Positions 1-8,809 of a DNA stretch of 64,000 nucleotides are shown piece after piece. Position 1 is the stretch's first letter. Each line of letters begins with the position of its first letter. The notes beneath the pieces were generated by a model. It searched no databases. It worked only from the letters and a program-made list of their open reading frames with translations, and was not told the origin of the DNA. Made by a program: the position numbers and the translations under genes. Source of the stretch: UBA9732 sp003456855 (lineage in GTDB: Bacteria > Spirochaetota > Spirochaetia > Sphaerochaetales > Sphaerochaetaceae). Where the stretch lies: positions 14,640 to 78,639 of the forward strand of contig CAMOUY010000001.1 of assembly GCA_946626785.1 (NCBI GenBank). Direction: 5' to 3'.

Positions 1-341
1 GGAAGAAGCAGTTCGTTATTCCGTACTTCATTGCAGCCCATCCGGGGTCAACTCTGGAGAGCGCAATAGAGCTTGCCCTGTACATGAAGAAGCGCCACTT
101 CGTTCCCGACCAGGTTCAGGAGTTCTACCCAACTCCTTCCACGGTAGCCACTTGCATGTACTACACAAATATAGATCCAAGACCGGGAGAGAACTTCAGG
201 AAGGTCTTCGTCCCAAGAGGAAGGGAGGCAAACCTCCAGAGGGCACTGCTTCAGTTCAACAAGAGGGAGAACAGGCCTCTGGTCCTTGAAGCCCTTCGCA
301 AAGCAGGCAGAATGGACCTTGCAAAGGTGCTTCTTTCCTAG
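1..341 (+). CDS. YgiQ-family radical SAM protein, C-terminal part (5' end outside window)
   Basis: The reading frame is open from base 3 and ends at TAG 339-341, giving the last 112 or so residues of a protein whose start lies outside the window. The segment PYFIAAHPGSTLE, then QVQEFYPTPSTVATCMYYT and a closing LRKAGRMDLAKVLL are characteristic of the C-terminal end of the YgiQ (UPF0313) radical SAM family. The radical SAM cysteine motif is upstream and cannot be seen. The substrate of this family is not established. The next gene begins about 45 bases downstream on the same strand, so the two may be cotranscribed. Confidence 0.85.
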   Translation, partial: KKQFVIPYFIAAHPGSTLESAIELALYMKKRHFVPDQVQEFYPTPSTVATCMYYTNIDPRPGENFRKVFVPRGREANLQRALLQFNKRENRPLVLEALRKAGRMDLAKVLLS

Positions 342-385
342 AACCCAACTTGAAGACCCCACAATTGTTTTGTAGGATATGTGTG

Positions 386-1561
386 ATGTGTGAAAGAACA
401 TTGATAATCAATGCCGATGTTGCTGCATCGGATTCAATCAAGACGGGATACGGCCTCTTCATAAACCAGGACGGCCGGATTGCCGACGTCTTCTGCATGG
501 ATGACCTCGACAAGGCAAAATACGGCAAGGACGTAGTGGTTCTGGACGCCGAGGGCCGCCTTTTGGCACCAGGACTTGTGGACACCCACATCCACGGCAT
601 CCACGGCTTTGCCACCGACGATGCACAGGGCTCCTCGATTCTTGGAATGTCAGAGGCCCTTGCCCGCTACGGAGTCACCTCCTTCCTACCTACGCTCTAC
701 GCAGGAAGACCGGACAAGATGGTCAGGGAGATTTCAGCCATCGTAGAGGTGATCGGAAAGGAGAAAGGTGCAAGGATTGCAGGAATCCACCTTGAAGGAC
801 CGTTCCTCAGCCCGAAGAAGGCTGGTGCCCAGGAGCCGGGAAGCCTTTCCAACCCATCGACAGCAGTGATGCAGAAGTTCATAGACGCAGGAAAGGGCTA
901 CATAAGGGCCATGACCATAGCGCCGGAGCTTCCAGGGGTGGAAGAGGTTGCAAAGCTTGCAAAGGCCAACGGCATCGTTCTTCTCATGGGTCACACAAAC
1001 GCAACCTACCAGGAGGCAAAGGCCGGAATGGAGCTTGGAATCCTCCATGCAACCCACATGTTCAACGCCATGAGTCCCCTGAACCACAAGAACCCGGGAG
1101 TAGCAGGGGCAAGCCTCATGGACAGCAGGATGCACTGCGAGATAATCGCAGACGGAGTCCATGTGAACAAGGACCTTGTGATGCACGTCATAAGGACCAA
1201 GGCCAAGGACAGGGTGGTCCTGATCACAGACAGCCTTGGACCGACAGGTCTAGGCAACGGCAAGTACAGGGCAAACGGCGACGATGTCTGCCTTGGAGAG
1301 ATAGGAGCCTTTGTGAATGCCTCCAACCCGGAGCTTCTCTGCGGTTCCGCACTCACCCTGAACAAGGCCGTCTCCAATGTCGTGGCCTGGGGAACAGAGG
1401 TCCCACAGGCGCTCAGGATGGCATCCGAGAACCCGGCAAGGGTCTACGGCTTTACCGACATAGGCCTGATCTCGAAGGGTGCAAGGGCAGATCTTGTGCT
1501 GTTCGACAAGGACTTCAAACCTGTCGAGGTGTTCGTCGACGGCCAAAAACTGGCTATTTAG
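386..1561 (+). CDS. nagA: N-acetylglucosamine-6-phosphate deacetylase
   Basis: NagA hydrolyses GlcNAc-6-phosphate to glucosamine-6-phosphate and acetate in amino-sugar use and cell-wall recycling, in the cytoplasm. The amidohydrolase pattern is visible: DTHIHG (first metal ligands), HLEGPFLSPKKAGA, MGHTNATY, ATHMFNAMSPLNH, and the catalytic Asp in ITDSLGPTG, with a C-terminal ADLVLFD beta-strand end. I place the start at ATG 386 (391 aa, normal for NagA) because AGGA lies 8 bases upstream. A longer frame could begin with TTG at 350 but adds 12 unconserved residues. No nagB or transporter lies in the visible neighbourhood. Confidence 0.93.
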   Translation: MCERTLIINADVAASDSIKTGYGLFINQDGRIADVFCMDDLDKAKYGKDVVVLDAEGRLLAPGLVDTHIHGIHGFATDDAQGSSILGMSEALARYGVTSFLPTLYAGRPDKMVREISAIVEVIGKEKGARIAGIHLEGPFLSPKKAGAQEPGSLSNPSTAVMQKFIDAGKGYIRAMTIAPELPGVEEVAKLAKANGIVLLMGHTNATYQEAKAGMELGILHATHMFNAMSPLNHKNPGVAGASLMDSRMHCEIIADGVHVNKDLVMHVIRTKAKDRVVLITDSLGPTGLGNGKYRANGDDVCLGEIGAFVNASNPELLCGSALTLNKAVSNVVAWGTEVPQALRMASENPARVYGFTDIGLISKGARADLVLFDKDFKPVEVFVDGQKLAI

Positions 1562-1609
1562 GTTTTGTACAAAAATTATATTGGTTTTAAATCAATTGAA
1601 AATCGGTTA

Positions 1610-1637
1610 TTACAGATTTTTATTGCTTTAATATAAC
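1610..1637 (+). promoter_or_regulatory. possible sigma70-type promoter for pepD
   Basis: TTACAG and TATAAC are separated by 16 bases, ending 12 bases before the pepD start. This lies in an AT-rich 88-base gap that also contains the palindrome TTTTGTACAAAA just after nagA. The match is modest, so this is a suggestion only. Confidence 0.3.
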
Positions 1638-1649
1638 AGGAGATAGCAA

Positions 1650-3089
1650 ATGACAACTTTGGATTATTTCTATCAGATATGCAAGATCCCAAGGGAATCA
1701 GGCAATGAGGAAGGCATGAGGCAGTACCTCCTTGCCTGGGCAAAAGAGAACAACTTCGAAGGAATCCGCGACACGGCAGGAAACATCATAGTGCGTGTAG
1801 ACGCCACTCCGGGTTACGAGAACGTCCCGTACGTTGCCCTCCAGTCCCATATGGACATGGTCTGCGTCAAGGTAGCAGGAAGCAAACACAACTTCCTGAC
1901 AGACCCTATTGAGGTCTACCAGGACGGAGACTTCCTCAGGGCAAAGGACACCAGCCTTGGCGGAGACAACGGAATCGGAGTAGCCATGACAATGGCACTC
2001 TTCACGGACCCGAGCGCAAAGCACGGACCTCTTGAGGGACTATTCACATTCTCTGAAGAGACAGGAATGGATGGAGCCTACAACCTTGACGGAAGCCTTA
2101 TAAGAAGCAAGAAGATGCTCAACCTGGACAGCGAGGAGGAAGGCATCATCTACATCGGCTGCGCCGGAGGAATCGACCTTGTCGGCAAGATGCAGTGCGA
2201 GACCTCAGAGCTTCCTATCAACTGGGACACACTGGAGATCAAGCTCTCAGGACTGAAGGGCGGCCACAGCGGTGGAGAGATCCATAACCAGAGACTCAAC
2301 GCCATAAGCGCCCTTGCAAGGATCCTGGTATCCCTTGAGGACATCAACGTTCCGTTCAGAATCAACTACTTCAACGGCGGAACAAAGAGAAACGTCATCC
2401 CGTTCAGCGCAGAATGCAGCATCTGCGTCCCGGTTGACCTGAAGGAGAATGCCGCACAGCAGATACAGAAGACTTTCGAGATCATCAAGGACGAGAACAA
2501 GTACGAGGAGCCTGGCTTCGAGATCATGAAGAGATGCACAGCCCACGGCGCGGTCAAGGCAGAGAGCGCAATTGATGAGGATGTCTCTCTTCTGATTGCA
2601 AAGGCGCTGTTCGCCTGCCCTCACGGAGTCTATTCCTTCAGCAAGGCAATTCCTGGTATTGTAGAGACTTCTGATAACCTGGCAATAGTACATCTCAATG
2701 ATGGTGAGTTCAGCATCCAGATCAGTGTAAGAAGCAATTCAGACACTGCAAAGTACTTCCTGGTCAACAGGATCAGAGTCATCCTGGAGAGCTTTGGAAT
2801 CCAGTGCAAGATAGGCAACGGATACCCTGCCTGGAACCCGGACCCGAACTCGGCTCTGGCAAAGTTCTGCTCAGAGGCCTATGAGAACAGAACAGGCAAG
2901 AAGCCTATCATCACAGCCATCCACGCAGGTCTTGAGTGCAGCGTCATCAACAGCAAGTGCCCAGGACTGGACAGCGTCTCCATCGGACCTGAGATGTATG
3001 ACATCCACTCCACAGGTGAGAGACTGTCAGTAAGCTCCACTCTCAGAACCTACGACTTTGTGAAGCATCTGCTTGAGATCATAAAGTAA
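1650..3089 (+). CDS. pepD: aminoacyl-histidine dipeptidase (peptidase D, M20C)
   Basis: A cytosolic metallopeptidase that cleaves Xaa-His and other dipeptides. At 479 aa it has the normal length for PepD. Metal-site motifs are LQSHMDMVC (first His and the catalytic Asp), SLGGDNGIGVA, TFSEETGMDGA (catalytic Glu pair), NLDSEEEG and the closing metal His in DIHSTGERLSV. KGGHSGGEIH lies in the lid domain. ATG 1650 is preceded by AGGAG at about 1638. It converges with the alcohol dehydrogenase gene, only 11 bases away, with no clear terminator in the gap. Confidence 0.93.
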   Translation: MTTLDYFYQICKIPRESGNEEGMRQYLLAWAKENNFEGIRDTAGNIIVRVDATPGYENVPYVALQSHMDMVCVKVAGSKHNFLTDPIEVYQDGDFLRAKDTSLGGDNGIGVAMTMALFTDPSAKHGPLEGLFTFSEETGMDGAYNLDGSLIRSKKMLNLDSEEEGIIYIGCAGGIDLVGKMQCETSELPINWDTLEIKLSGLKGGHSGGEIHNQRLNAISALARILVSLEDINVPFRINYFNGGTKRNVIPFSAECSICVPVDLKENAAQQIQKTFEIIKDENKYEEPGFEIMKRCTAHGAVKAESAIDEDVSLLIAKALFACPHGVYSFSKAIPGIVETSDNLAIVHLNDGEFSIQISVRSNSDTAKYFLVNRIRVILESFGIQCKIGNGYPAWNPDPNSALAKFCSEAYENRTGKKPIITAIHAGLECSVINSKCPGLDSVSIGPEMYDIHSTGERLSVSSTLRTYDFVKHLLEIIK

Positions 3090-3100
3090 GTTTTTTCAAA

Positions 3101-4273
3101 TTATAGAGATGCCCTGAAGATCGAGAGGATGTCCTCCTCTGTCAGAGGGGCATACATCCATGACCAGTCCCGGCCTTGGTCGTAGAAGACGTGATGCGCC
3201 ATCTCCTCCAGCCGGGATTCGTCTATTCCAACATCCTTCAGATGCATCGGAAGACCAAGCTCGACAAAGAAATCGAAGGTGGCGTCAATGGCCTTCTCCG
3301 CAATCTCCCTTGCAGGCAGAGATGCATCGATTCCAAAGACGTTGATTCCATACTGGGCAAGTCTGCCCTCAGTCTTCTCGTTCAGAATCGCCCTCATCCA
3401 TCTTGGTGCAATGATTGCAAGCCCTATTCCGTGTGTGAGGTCGTAGTATACGGAAAGTGCGTACTCGATTGCATGCATCGGCCAGCCGGAATAGCCCTCA
3501 CCTATGCCGAGGATTCCGTTGCAGGCAAGGGTGCAGCAGAGGGAGATCTCGGACCTTGCCTTGTAGTCCTTCGGGTCCTTGACCGCAAGACGCCCGTTCT
3601 TTATCAGGCTTCTCAGGCAGGACTCCATCATGCCGTCTGCGAGGGAGTTGTTGTCATCGTTGAAATAGCTCTCCATCACATGGTTCATGGCATCTGCGAT
3701 GCCGGCTATCATCTGCTTCTTTGGTACGGTATAAGTGTATGTAGGGTCTATAAAAGAGACAGCAGGGAACACCTTCGGACTGTAGAAGTCCAGCTTGTCG
3801 TTCGTCTCGGTTCTGGAGATGACGGCGACGCAGTCGTACTCACTTCCCGTAGCAGCCATTGTGATGATGTCCACAAGGGGGATGGTCTCTCCCACCGGCT
3901 CTGCTCCTATTATCATCTGCCAAGGGTCGGAACCCTGGAACTTGGCGCCTGCGGAGATCGCCTTCGAGCAGTCGACCACGCTTCCACCACCGACGGCAAG
4001 GATCACGTCAATGCCCTTCTCCCTGCAGATGTCAATTCCCGTCAGGACGCTTGTCGAGTAGCGGGGGTTAGGCTCTATTCCGCTAAGCTCATAGACCTCG
4101 AAGTCCTTCAGAAGATCCATTATCTGGTCATAGAGGCCCGATCTCTTGATGCTTCCTCCGCCATAGGTCAGAAGGACCTTCCTTCCATAGGTTTCCAGAA
4201 CCTCAGGGAGCTGTTCTACGGCCCCTTCCCCGAAAATCAACCTGGTTGGTGTACAGTAATCGAAGTTCTGCAT
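3101..4273 (-). CDS. iron-containing alcohol dehydrogenase (butanol dehydrogenase / YqhD type)
   Basis: A group III NAD(P)-dependent alcohol dehydrogenase of 390 aa, expected to interconvert aldehydes and alcohols during fermentation. The cofactor motif GGGSVVDCSKAI and the metal-site residues GIADAMNHVME (Asp, His) and HAIEYALSVYYDLTHG (two His) are present, as in the BdhA/YqhD branch. MAATGSEYD replaces the commoner ATGSE-x-N/S. The ATG at 4271-4273 is preceded on the minus strand by AAAAGGAGG. Physiological substrate cannot be told from the sequence. Confidence 0.92.
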   Translation of the reverse strand: MQNFDYCTPTRLIFGEGAVEQLPEVLETYGRKVLLTYGGGSIKRSGLYDQIMDLLKDFEVYELSGIEPNPRYSTSVLTGIDICREKGIDVILAVGGGSVVDCSKAISAGAKFQGSDPWQMIIGAEPVGETIPLVDIITMAATGSEYDCVAVISRTETNDKLDFYSPKVFPAVSFIDPTYTYTVPKKQMIAGIADAMNHVMESYFNDDNNSLADGMMESCLRSLIKNGRLAVKDPKDYKARSEISLCCTLACNGILGIGEGYSGWPMHAIEYALSVYYDLTHGIGLAIIAPRWMRAILNEKTEGRLAQYGINVFGIDASLPAREIAEKAIDATFDFFVELGLPMHLKDVGIDESRLEEMAHHVFYDQGRDWSWMYAPLTEEDILSIFRASL

Positions 4274-4293
4274 GACAAGCCTCCTTTTGCTTC

Positions 4294-4992
4294 TCAGACA
4301 ATGTTCATGGCCCAGCCTGACTTGGTTAGAGAGGACAGCTTAGCCTTCCTCTCGTCCAGATCGGACATGTTGGCCTCCATCAAGGACCAGAATTCCCTTC
4401 CGTGTCCACTGTATCTCAGGTGGCAGCACTCGTGGAGGATGGTCATGTCTATCAGATCCTCAGGCAAGGTTGCACACATGTAGCTAAGACAGATCCTTCT
4501 TTCAACAGTGTAGCACACTCCCCACTTGCTTTTGGCCCTATTCACCTGAAAAACCTTCGGTTCATCGACCCCAATCTCGCTGCACCAGTAGGGGATGCGC
4601 CTCTCCAGGAAGCCCATCACAGTGTCTGTGTAGAGCTTTCTGATGACCTTCTTGACCGCCTCTTCATTCTGCTTTCTGACCGTGACGATCACCTTGTCAT
4701 CAACAAGGTCATAGCCTGCTCTCTTGCCCTCAATGACCATCAAGGTTAGTTTTCTGCCAAGATAGGGCACGAAATCACCAGTCTGATAGTCGTGGCTGGA
4801 GACGCGCTGCGAGTATTTTGAGATCCAGTCTGAGCTTCTGGTGACAAAGTCGTCTATCTCCCTGTAAGAAGCATAGTATGGGGCGCTGACAACGACATGG
4901 CCTGCGGAATCAAGGTGCAGACGCAGATTCCTCTGCCCTCTGTTGCGCTTCAGCGTGTAGGAAATTCCATGGATGCTTCGTTCTATGGTCAT
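4294..4992 (-). CDS. YgjP-like zinc metallopeptidase (DUF45 / M48-related)
   Basis: A predicted cytosolic zinc metalloprotease-like protein of 232 aa. The hallmark is LHECCHLRYSGHGREFW, an HExxH zinc motif followed by GHGxEFW, after NRAKSKWGVC, both typical of the YgjP/DUF45 family. I start it at ATG 4990-4992 (MTIERS) because the longer frame up to 5256 would run through the divergent traB-like gene and carries no conserved sequence. It lies 20 bases upstream of the alcohol dehydrogenase on the same strand. The biological role of this family is unclear. Confidence 0.85.
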   Translation of the reverse strand: MTIERSIHGISYTLKRNRGQRNLRLHLDSAGHVVVSAPYYASYREIDDFVTRSSDWISKYSQRVSSHDYQTGDFVPYLGRKLTLMVIEGKRAGYDLVDDKVIVTVRKQNEEAVKKVIRKLYTDTVMGFLERRIPYWCSEIGVDEPKVFQVNRAKSKWGVCYTVERRICLSYMCATLPEDLIDMTILHECCHLRYSGHGREFWSLMEANMSDLDERKAKLSSLTKSGWAMNIV

Positions 4993-5021
4993 GGTCCTGA
5001 GTATAGCAGAACACTCAATTG

Positions 5022-5050
5022 TTGAACACTTTGAAGTTAGTTTGTATATT
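5022..5050 (+). promoter_or_regulatory. sigma70-type promoter for the TraB-like gene
   Basis: TTGAAC and TATATT with a 17-base spacer lie in the 76-base divergent gap. The predicted transcript start is only about 12 bases before ATG 5069 and no good Shine-Dalgarno sequence is present, so the leader would be very short. Confidence 0.5.
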
Positions 5051-5068
5051 TCATATAAATGCCTGAAA

Positions 5069-6283
5069 ATGGCGCTTATTGGAGGCCCTATAGTGAGGAC
5101 GGAGCATGTCAGCGACACTGTGAACAAGATATTCCTGGATAATGGAGACGAGATAATCCTTGTCGGAACAGCCCACGTCTCGCAAAACAGCGTCGAGGAG
5201 GTCCGTGCAGTCATAGAAGCTGAGCAGCCTGACCACATCTGCCTTGAGCTGGACAAAGGCCGCTACGAGAGCAAGACCAAGGAGCAGAGCTACTCCAACA
5301 TGAACCTTACAAAGGTCTTTAGAGAGGGCAAGACCTTCCTTGTTCTGGCCAACACCGCACTTGCATCCTTCCAGAAGAAGATGGGAACCCAGACAGGTTC
5401 AGCCCCTGGAGAGGAGATCATCGGAGCCAGCAAGATCGCAGATGAGCTTGGAATTCCTTATTCCTTCTGTGACAGAGAGATAGCCATCACGCTCAAGAGG
5501 GCTTGGGCAAAGAGCAACCTCTGGAACAAGGCAAAGCTCATCGGAACACTTCTCTCAAGCGCCTTCGACAAGGAGGAGTTCAAGCCTGAGGAGCTCGAGG
5601 AGCTTAAGAAGTCCGACACCCTGCAGGAGATGATGAACGAGCTTGCCAAGGAGCTTCCGGGAGCCAAGGAGGCCCTGATAGACGAGAGAGACCGCTTCCT
5701 TGCAACCAACATCATGACAGCTCCAGGACATAAGAAGGTTGCAGTCATAGGTGCAGGCCATGCAAACGGAATCATCAAAACAGTTGAGAAGCTGGAGAAG
5801 AAGGAGCTTTCAACAGATCTCTCCTCAATAGCACAGGCGCCCAAACCTTCCAAGGCAGGAAAGATAGCGCAGTGGATTGTTCCAATTGCCCTTATTGCAA
5901 TCATAATTGGAGTGGGTTTCGCACACGGCTTCAATGAAAGTTTAAGGTATTTCCTGATCTGGGCGGGCACAAACGCAGCCACAACGGTCCTCTTCAGCAT
6001 CCTTTCAAATGCACACCCACTGAACTGGCTGGTTGCGGCGATAAGCGCCCCGATTGCGGTTCTGAACCCTGCAATCGGCGTTGGAGTGGTCACTGGAATA
6101 GCAGAGGCTACGCTCAGAAAGCCTACTGTAAGGGATTTCGAGAGCCTGTCAGATGAGATCTCATCGGTCAAGGGCTGGTTCAAGAACAAGGTCCTTCACG
6201 CCTTCATGATCTTCTTCACAACAAGCATCGGAAGCATAATCGGAACCTTCGTTCTGTTCCCGATAATGCTTAAAGTATTCTGA
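5069..6283 (+). CDS. TraB/PrgY-like membrane protein
   Basis: A protein of 404 aa with an N-terminal TraB domain (about residues 1-230) and a hydrophobic C-terminal half with roughly four membrane segments (about 255-404). Conserved TraB features include ILVGTAHVSQNSV near the N terminus, CLELDKGRY, and VAVIGAGHANGI before the membrane part. This is the architecture of the enterococcal PrgY/archaeal TraB family, thought to be metalloprotease-like, though activity is not established for most members. I start at ATG 5069; the frame extends upstream to 4973 but that part overlaps the divergent gene's start and the promoter. Confidence 0.85.
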   Translation: MALIGGPIVRTEHVSDTVNKIFLDNGDEIILVGTAHVSQNSVEEVRAVIEAEQPDHICLELDKGRYESKTKEQSYSNMNLTKVFREGKTFLVLANTALASFQKKMGTQTGSAPGEEIIGASKIADELGIPYSFCDREIAITLKRAWAKSNLWNKAKLIGTLLSSAFDKEEFKPEELEELKKSDTLQEMMNELAKELPGAKEALIDERDRFLATNIMTAPGHKKVAVIGAGHANGIIKTVEKLEKKELSTDLSSIAQAPKPSKAGKIAQWIVPIALIAIIIGVGFAHGFNESLRYFLIWAGTNAATTVLFSILSNAHPLNWLVAAISAPIAVLNPAIGVGVVTGIAEATLRKPTVRDFESLSDEISSVKGWFKNKVLHAFMIFFTTSIGSIIGTFVLFPIMLKVF

Positions 6284-6313
6284 GAAACAATTTAATTTTG
6301 ACAATTCACTGAG

Positions 6314-6338
6314 AACCGGGCTTTGGCCCGGTTTTCTC
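6314..6338. terminator. bidirectional terminator between TraB-like gene and radA
   Basis: AACCGGGC and GCCCGGTT form an 8-bp stem with a TTTG loop, followed by TTTTCT on the plus strand. It sits between two convergent genes, the radA stop codon lying at its edge. The stem core is almost the same as the one at 10843-10868. Confidence 0.75.
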
Positions 6339-7677
6339 ATCTTATGTTGAAGGCGTCGCGAACTCTCTGGCAGCGCTTCAGAAGAACCCTGTTCGGCTCG
6401 AAGTTCATCGAGGCAGGAACCAAGGCCTTGTCAAAGCCCATCTCGTAGGCAGCCTTTAGCCTTCTGTCCCCGTAGTTTACAGGTCTGACCTCTCCTGCAA
6501 GGGAGAGTTCTCCGAAGCTCACCATCTTTGCAGGCAGGTTTTTCTCGCTGTATGCGGACCAGATTGCCATAGCCAGGGCAAGCTCCACAGAGACCTCGTT
6601 GACCTTGATGCCTCCAGCCACGTTGATGTAGATGTCTTTGTCTGCCAGCCTGATGCCAGCATGGCGCTCCAGGATCGCGCAGACACGCATGACCCTAGAG
6701 GAATCTATCTTGTCTGAATAAACGCGACTGTAGCCCGATTTCGCGTCCACAATCAAAGCCTGGAGCTCGACCAGAAAGGTTCGGGTTCCCTCTGTGATTG
6801 CAGTGTATGCGATGCCCGGCGGAAGCTCCGACTCCTTGCGCTCGGAGATGAAGAAGCTGGCTGGGTCCTTGACCCCTTCAAGACCCTCGTTCGTCATGAC
6901 GAAGATGCCGATCTCATCAACCGATCCGAAGCGGTTCTTGGCCGCCCTTATCAGCCGTACTCCCATGGATGCCTGCTCGAAGTAGAGCACCGTGTCCACC
7001 ATGTGCTCGATGATCTTCGGACCGGCCAAAGCGCCTTCCTTCGTGACATGGCCGACGAAGAAAACGGAGACTCCGATGGCCTTGCAAAGACCGACGATCT
7101 CCATGCAGCAGTTTCTGATCTGGGTCACCGATCCGGCCGTTGAAGTCAGCTCCTCGGAGGCCAGGGTCTGCAGGGAATCTATGACGGCGATCTGAGGTTT
7201 CTCGCTCTTCAGGACGGAGAGGATCCTGTCCAGCTTAGTCTCGCAGAATATGTTGATCGAACCGAGGTTCAGACCAAGTCTCTCTGCTCTCTGGCGGACC
7301 TGGCTTGCGCTCTCCTCTCCGGAGACGTACAGGACCTTTCTTCTTGAGGAGCAGCAGGCCACAACCTGCAAAAGTAAGGTTGACTTACCAATGCCCGGTT
7401 CTCCGCCAACAAGTATGGAACTTGCCCTCACGATGCCTCCGCCAAGGACTCTGTCCAGCTCCGATATTCCGCTCTCAAAACGGAACTCGGTCTCGTATGG
7501 AACGTCTGAAAGTGCTGTGGAAGAGTATTGTGAGGAATCCTTACTAACTGCTTTTCTATCCTCTATCTTCTCTTCTGTAAAAGAATTCCAAGAACCGCAG
7601 TCTGGACAACGTCCAAGCCACTTGGAACTGGTGTATCCACACTGGGAACAAACGAATTGGGATGTTGGACCTTTCAT
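6337..7677 (-). CDS. radA: DNA repair protein RadA (Sms)
   Basis: RadA is a RecA-like branch-migration ATPase acting in recombinational repair. At 446 aa it has the usual size. The N-terminal C4 zinc finger is CSQCGYTSSKWLGRCPDCGSW, the Walker A motif GGEPGIGKST, the RadA-specific KNRFG motif follows, and the C-terminal part is Lon-protease-like (GGIKVNEVSVELALAMAIWSA). ATG 7675-7677 has AAGGAG upstream. It follows the fused prolyl isomerase gene on the same strand, separated by a terminator. Confidence 0.96.
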   Translation of the reverse strand: MKGPTSQFVCSQCGYTSSKWLGRCPDCGSWNSFTEEKIEDRKAVSKDSSQYSSTALSDVPYETEFRFESGISELDRVLGGGIVRASSILVGGEPGIGKSTLLLQVVACCSSRRKVLYVSGEESASQVRQRAERLGLNLGSINIFCETKLDRILSVLKSEKPQIAVIDSLQTLASEELTSTAGSVTQIRNCCMEIVGLCKAIGVSVFFVGHVTKEGALAGPKIIEHMVDTVLYFEQASMGVRLIRAAKNRFGSVDEIGIFVMTNEGLEGVKDPASFFISERKESELPPGIAYTAITEGTRTFLVELQALIVDAKSGYSRVYSDKIDSSRVMRVCAILERHAGIRLADKDIYINVAGGIKVNEVSVELALAMAIWSAYSEKNLPAKMVSFGELSLAGEVRPVNYGDRRLKAAYEMGFDKALVPASMNFEPNRVLLKRCQRVRDAFNIR

Positions 7678-7754
7678 GTGAGGACTCCTTACTAAGTGTA
7701 TTCTGCAGCTTTACTGGGGCATCTGCCCTTTAAGCATAGGCCATAGAACATAAA

Positions 7755-7798
7755 ACCTGCAACATGGATTTGCGAATTTCGCAGAGCTTGTTGCAGGT
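7755..7798 (-). terminator. long hairpin terminator downstream of the fused prolyl isomerase
   Basis: ACCTGCAACA and TGTTGCAGGT are perfect 10-bp arms, and the loop contains a second inverted repeat (TGCGAA / TTCGCA, 7771-7783). On the minus strand the arm is followed by TTTTATG, a moderate T tract. It fits termination after the prolyl isomerase gene. Confidence 0.6.
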
Positions 7799-7820
7799 CT
7801 TTGTCAGGAGGGCTGATCAA

Positions 7821-8768
7821 TTAGAAATCAAGCAGTTCCACGTCGAAGATCAGGTATGAATTCGGTGGGATGATGCCTGGATAGCCATGGACTCCGTAGC
7901 CCAGCTCAGGTGGGATGATAAGGGTTCTCTTCTCGCCCTTTGACATGGTGACAAGAGCCTCGTTCCAGCCCTCGATGACCTGTCCGATCTGGAAGGTTGC
8001 AGGCTGTCCCCTATGGACTGAAGAGTCGAACAATCTGCCGTCGAGAAGGGTTCCCGTGTAGTGGACTGTGACCGGCTGACCATACTTCGGACAGCCCTTT
8101 CCGTCACCCTTCTTCAGGACTACATACTGCAGTCCGCTAGGGGTTCTGACAGTGTTCGGCCAGCGGTTCGAGATCTCGTTCTCAATTGCCTCGATCTCCT
8201 TTCTTCTGCGCTCCATCGCCTTCTTTGCAGAGGCCTCGACAAGGTCTGAGAAGCTCTGTTTTGTGACCTTGAAATTCTGGGCATCGGCACCGATTCTCTC
8301 GATTGTCACGTTGTTGATCTTGTCTCCTTGACGGATGGCGTTGACCACATCCTGGCCCTCCACAACACGGCCGAAAACAGCGTGCTTGTCGTCCAGCCAA
8401 GGGGTCTTAACATGGGTGATGAAGAACTGGCTTCCGTTGGTTCCAGGACCTGCATTCGCCATGCTGAGAACACCTGGGCCATCGTGGCGAAGAGACGGGT
8501 CGAACTCATCCGGGAAGGAGTAGCCAGGACCGCCTGTGCCGTCACCCTTCGGACATCCGCCCTGGATCATGAAGTTGTCCACAACCCTATGGAAATTGAG
8601 TCCCTCGTAGAAGTTCTCGCCCGGGTCTTCAAGATTGAGCTCGCCTTCGACAAGGCCGACGAAGTTTGCGACTGTCATAGGGACCTTCTGGTATTCAAGT
8701 CTGAGGACGATATCGCCCTTCTGTGTATCGATTACGGCATAGAGGCCGTCCGTGTCTTTGTAGCTCAT
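7821..8768 (-). CDS. dual-family peptidylprolyl isomerase: cyclophilin fused to FKBP
   Basis: A 315-aa protein joining two unrelated prolyl isomerase folds. Residues about 8-165 are a cyclophilin: FHRVVDNFMIQGG holds the catalytic Arg61 and Gln69, and MANAGPGTNGSQFFIT and HAVFGRVVEG follow. Residues about 170-205 form a charged, probably helical linker. Residues about 208-315 are an FKBP domain with VTVHYTGTLLDGRLFDSS, VIEGWNEAL and IIPPELGYG. No signal peptide is visible, so it should be cytosolic. ATG 8768 is chosen (AAGGAA upstream); a TTG at 8813 would overlap parB. Such cyclophilin-FKBP chimeras are known from few organisms, Treponema among them. Confidence 0.93.
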   Translation of the reverse strand: MSYKDTDGLYAVIDTQKGDIVLRLEYQKVPMTVANFVGLVEGELNLEDPGENFYEGLNFHRVVDNFMIQGGCPKGDGTGGPGYSFPDEFDPSLRHDGPGVLSMANAGPGTNGSQFFITHVKTPWLDDKHAVFGRVVEGQDVVNAIRQGDKINNVTIERIGADAQNFKVTKQSFSDLVEASAKKAMERRRKEIEAIENEISNRWPNTVRTPSGLQYVVLKKGDGKGCPKYGQPVTVHYTGTLLDGRLFDSSVHRGQPATFQIGQVIEGWNEALVTMSKGEKRTLIIPPELGYGVHGYPGIIPPNSYLIFDVELLDF

Positions 8769-8809
8769 AGTTAATTCCTTATAATATAAGTATTTAGTTA
8801 AATCTGGAT

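Noticed and set aside
3176..4483. A 435-codon open frame on the plus strand
   Set aside because: It lies antisense to the alcohol dehydrogenase and YgjP-like genes, both with clear motifs and ribosome sites; its translation has no recognisable domain and is a by-product of codon bias.
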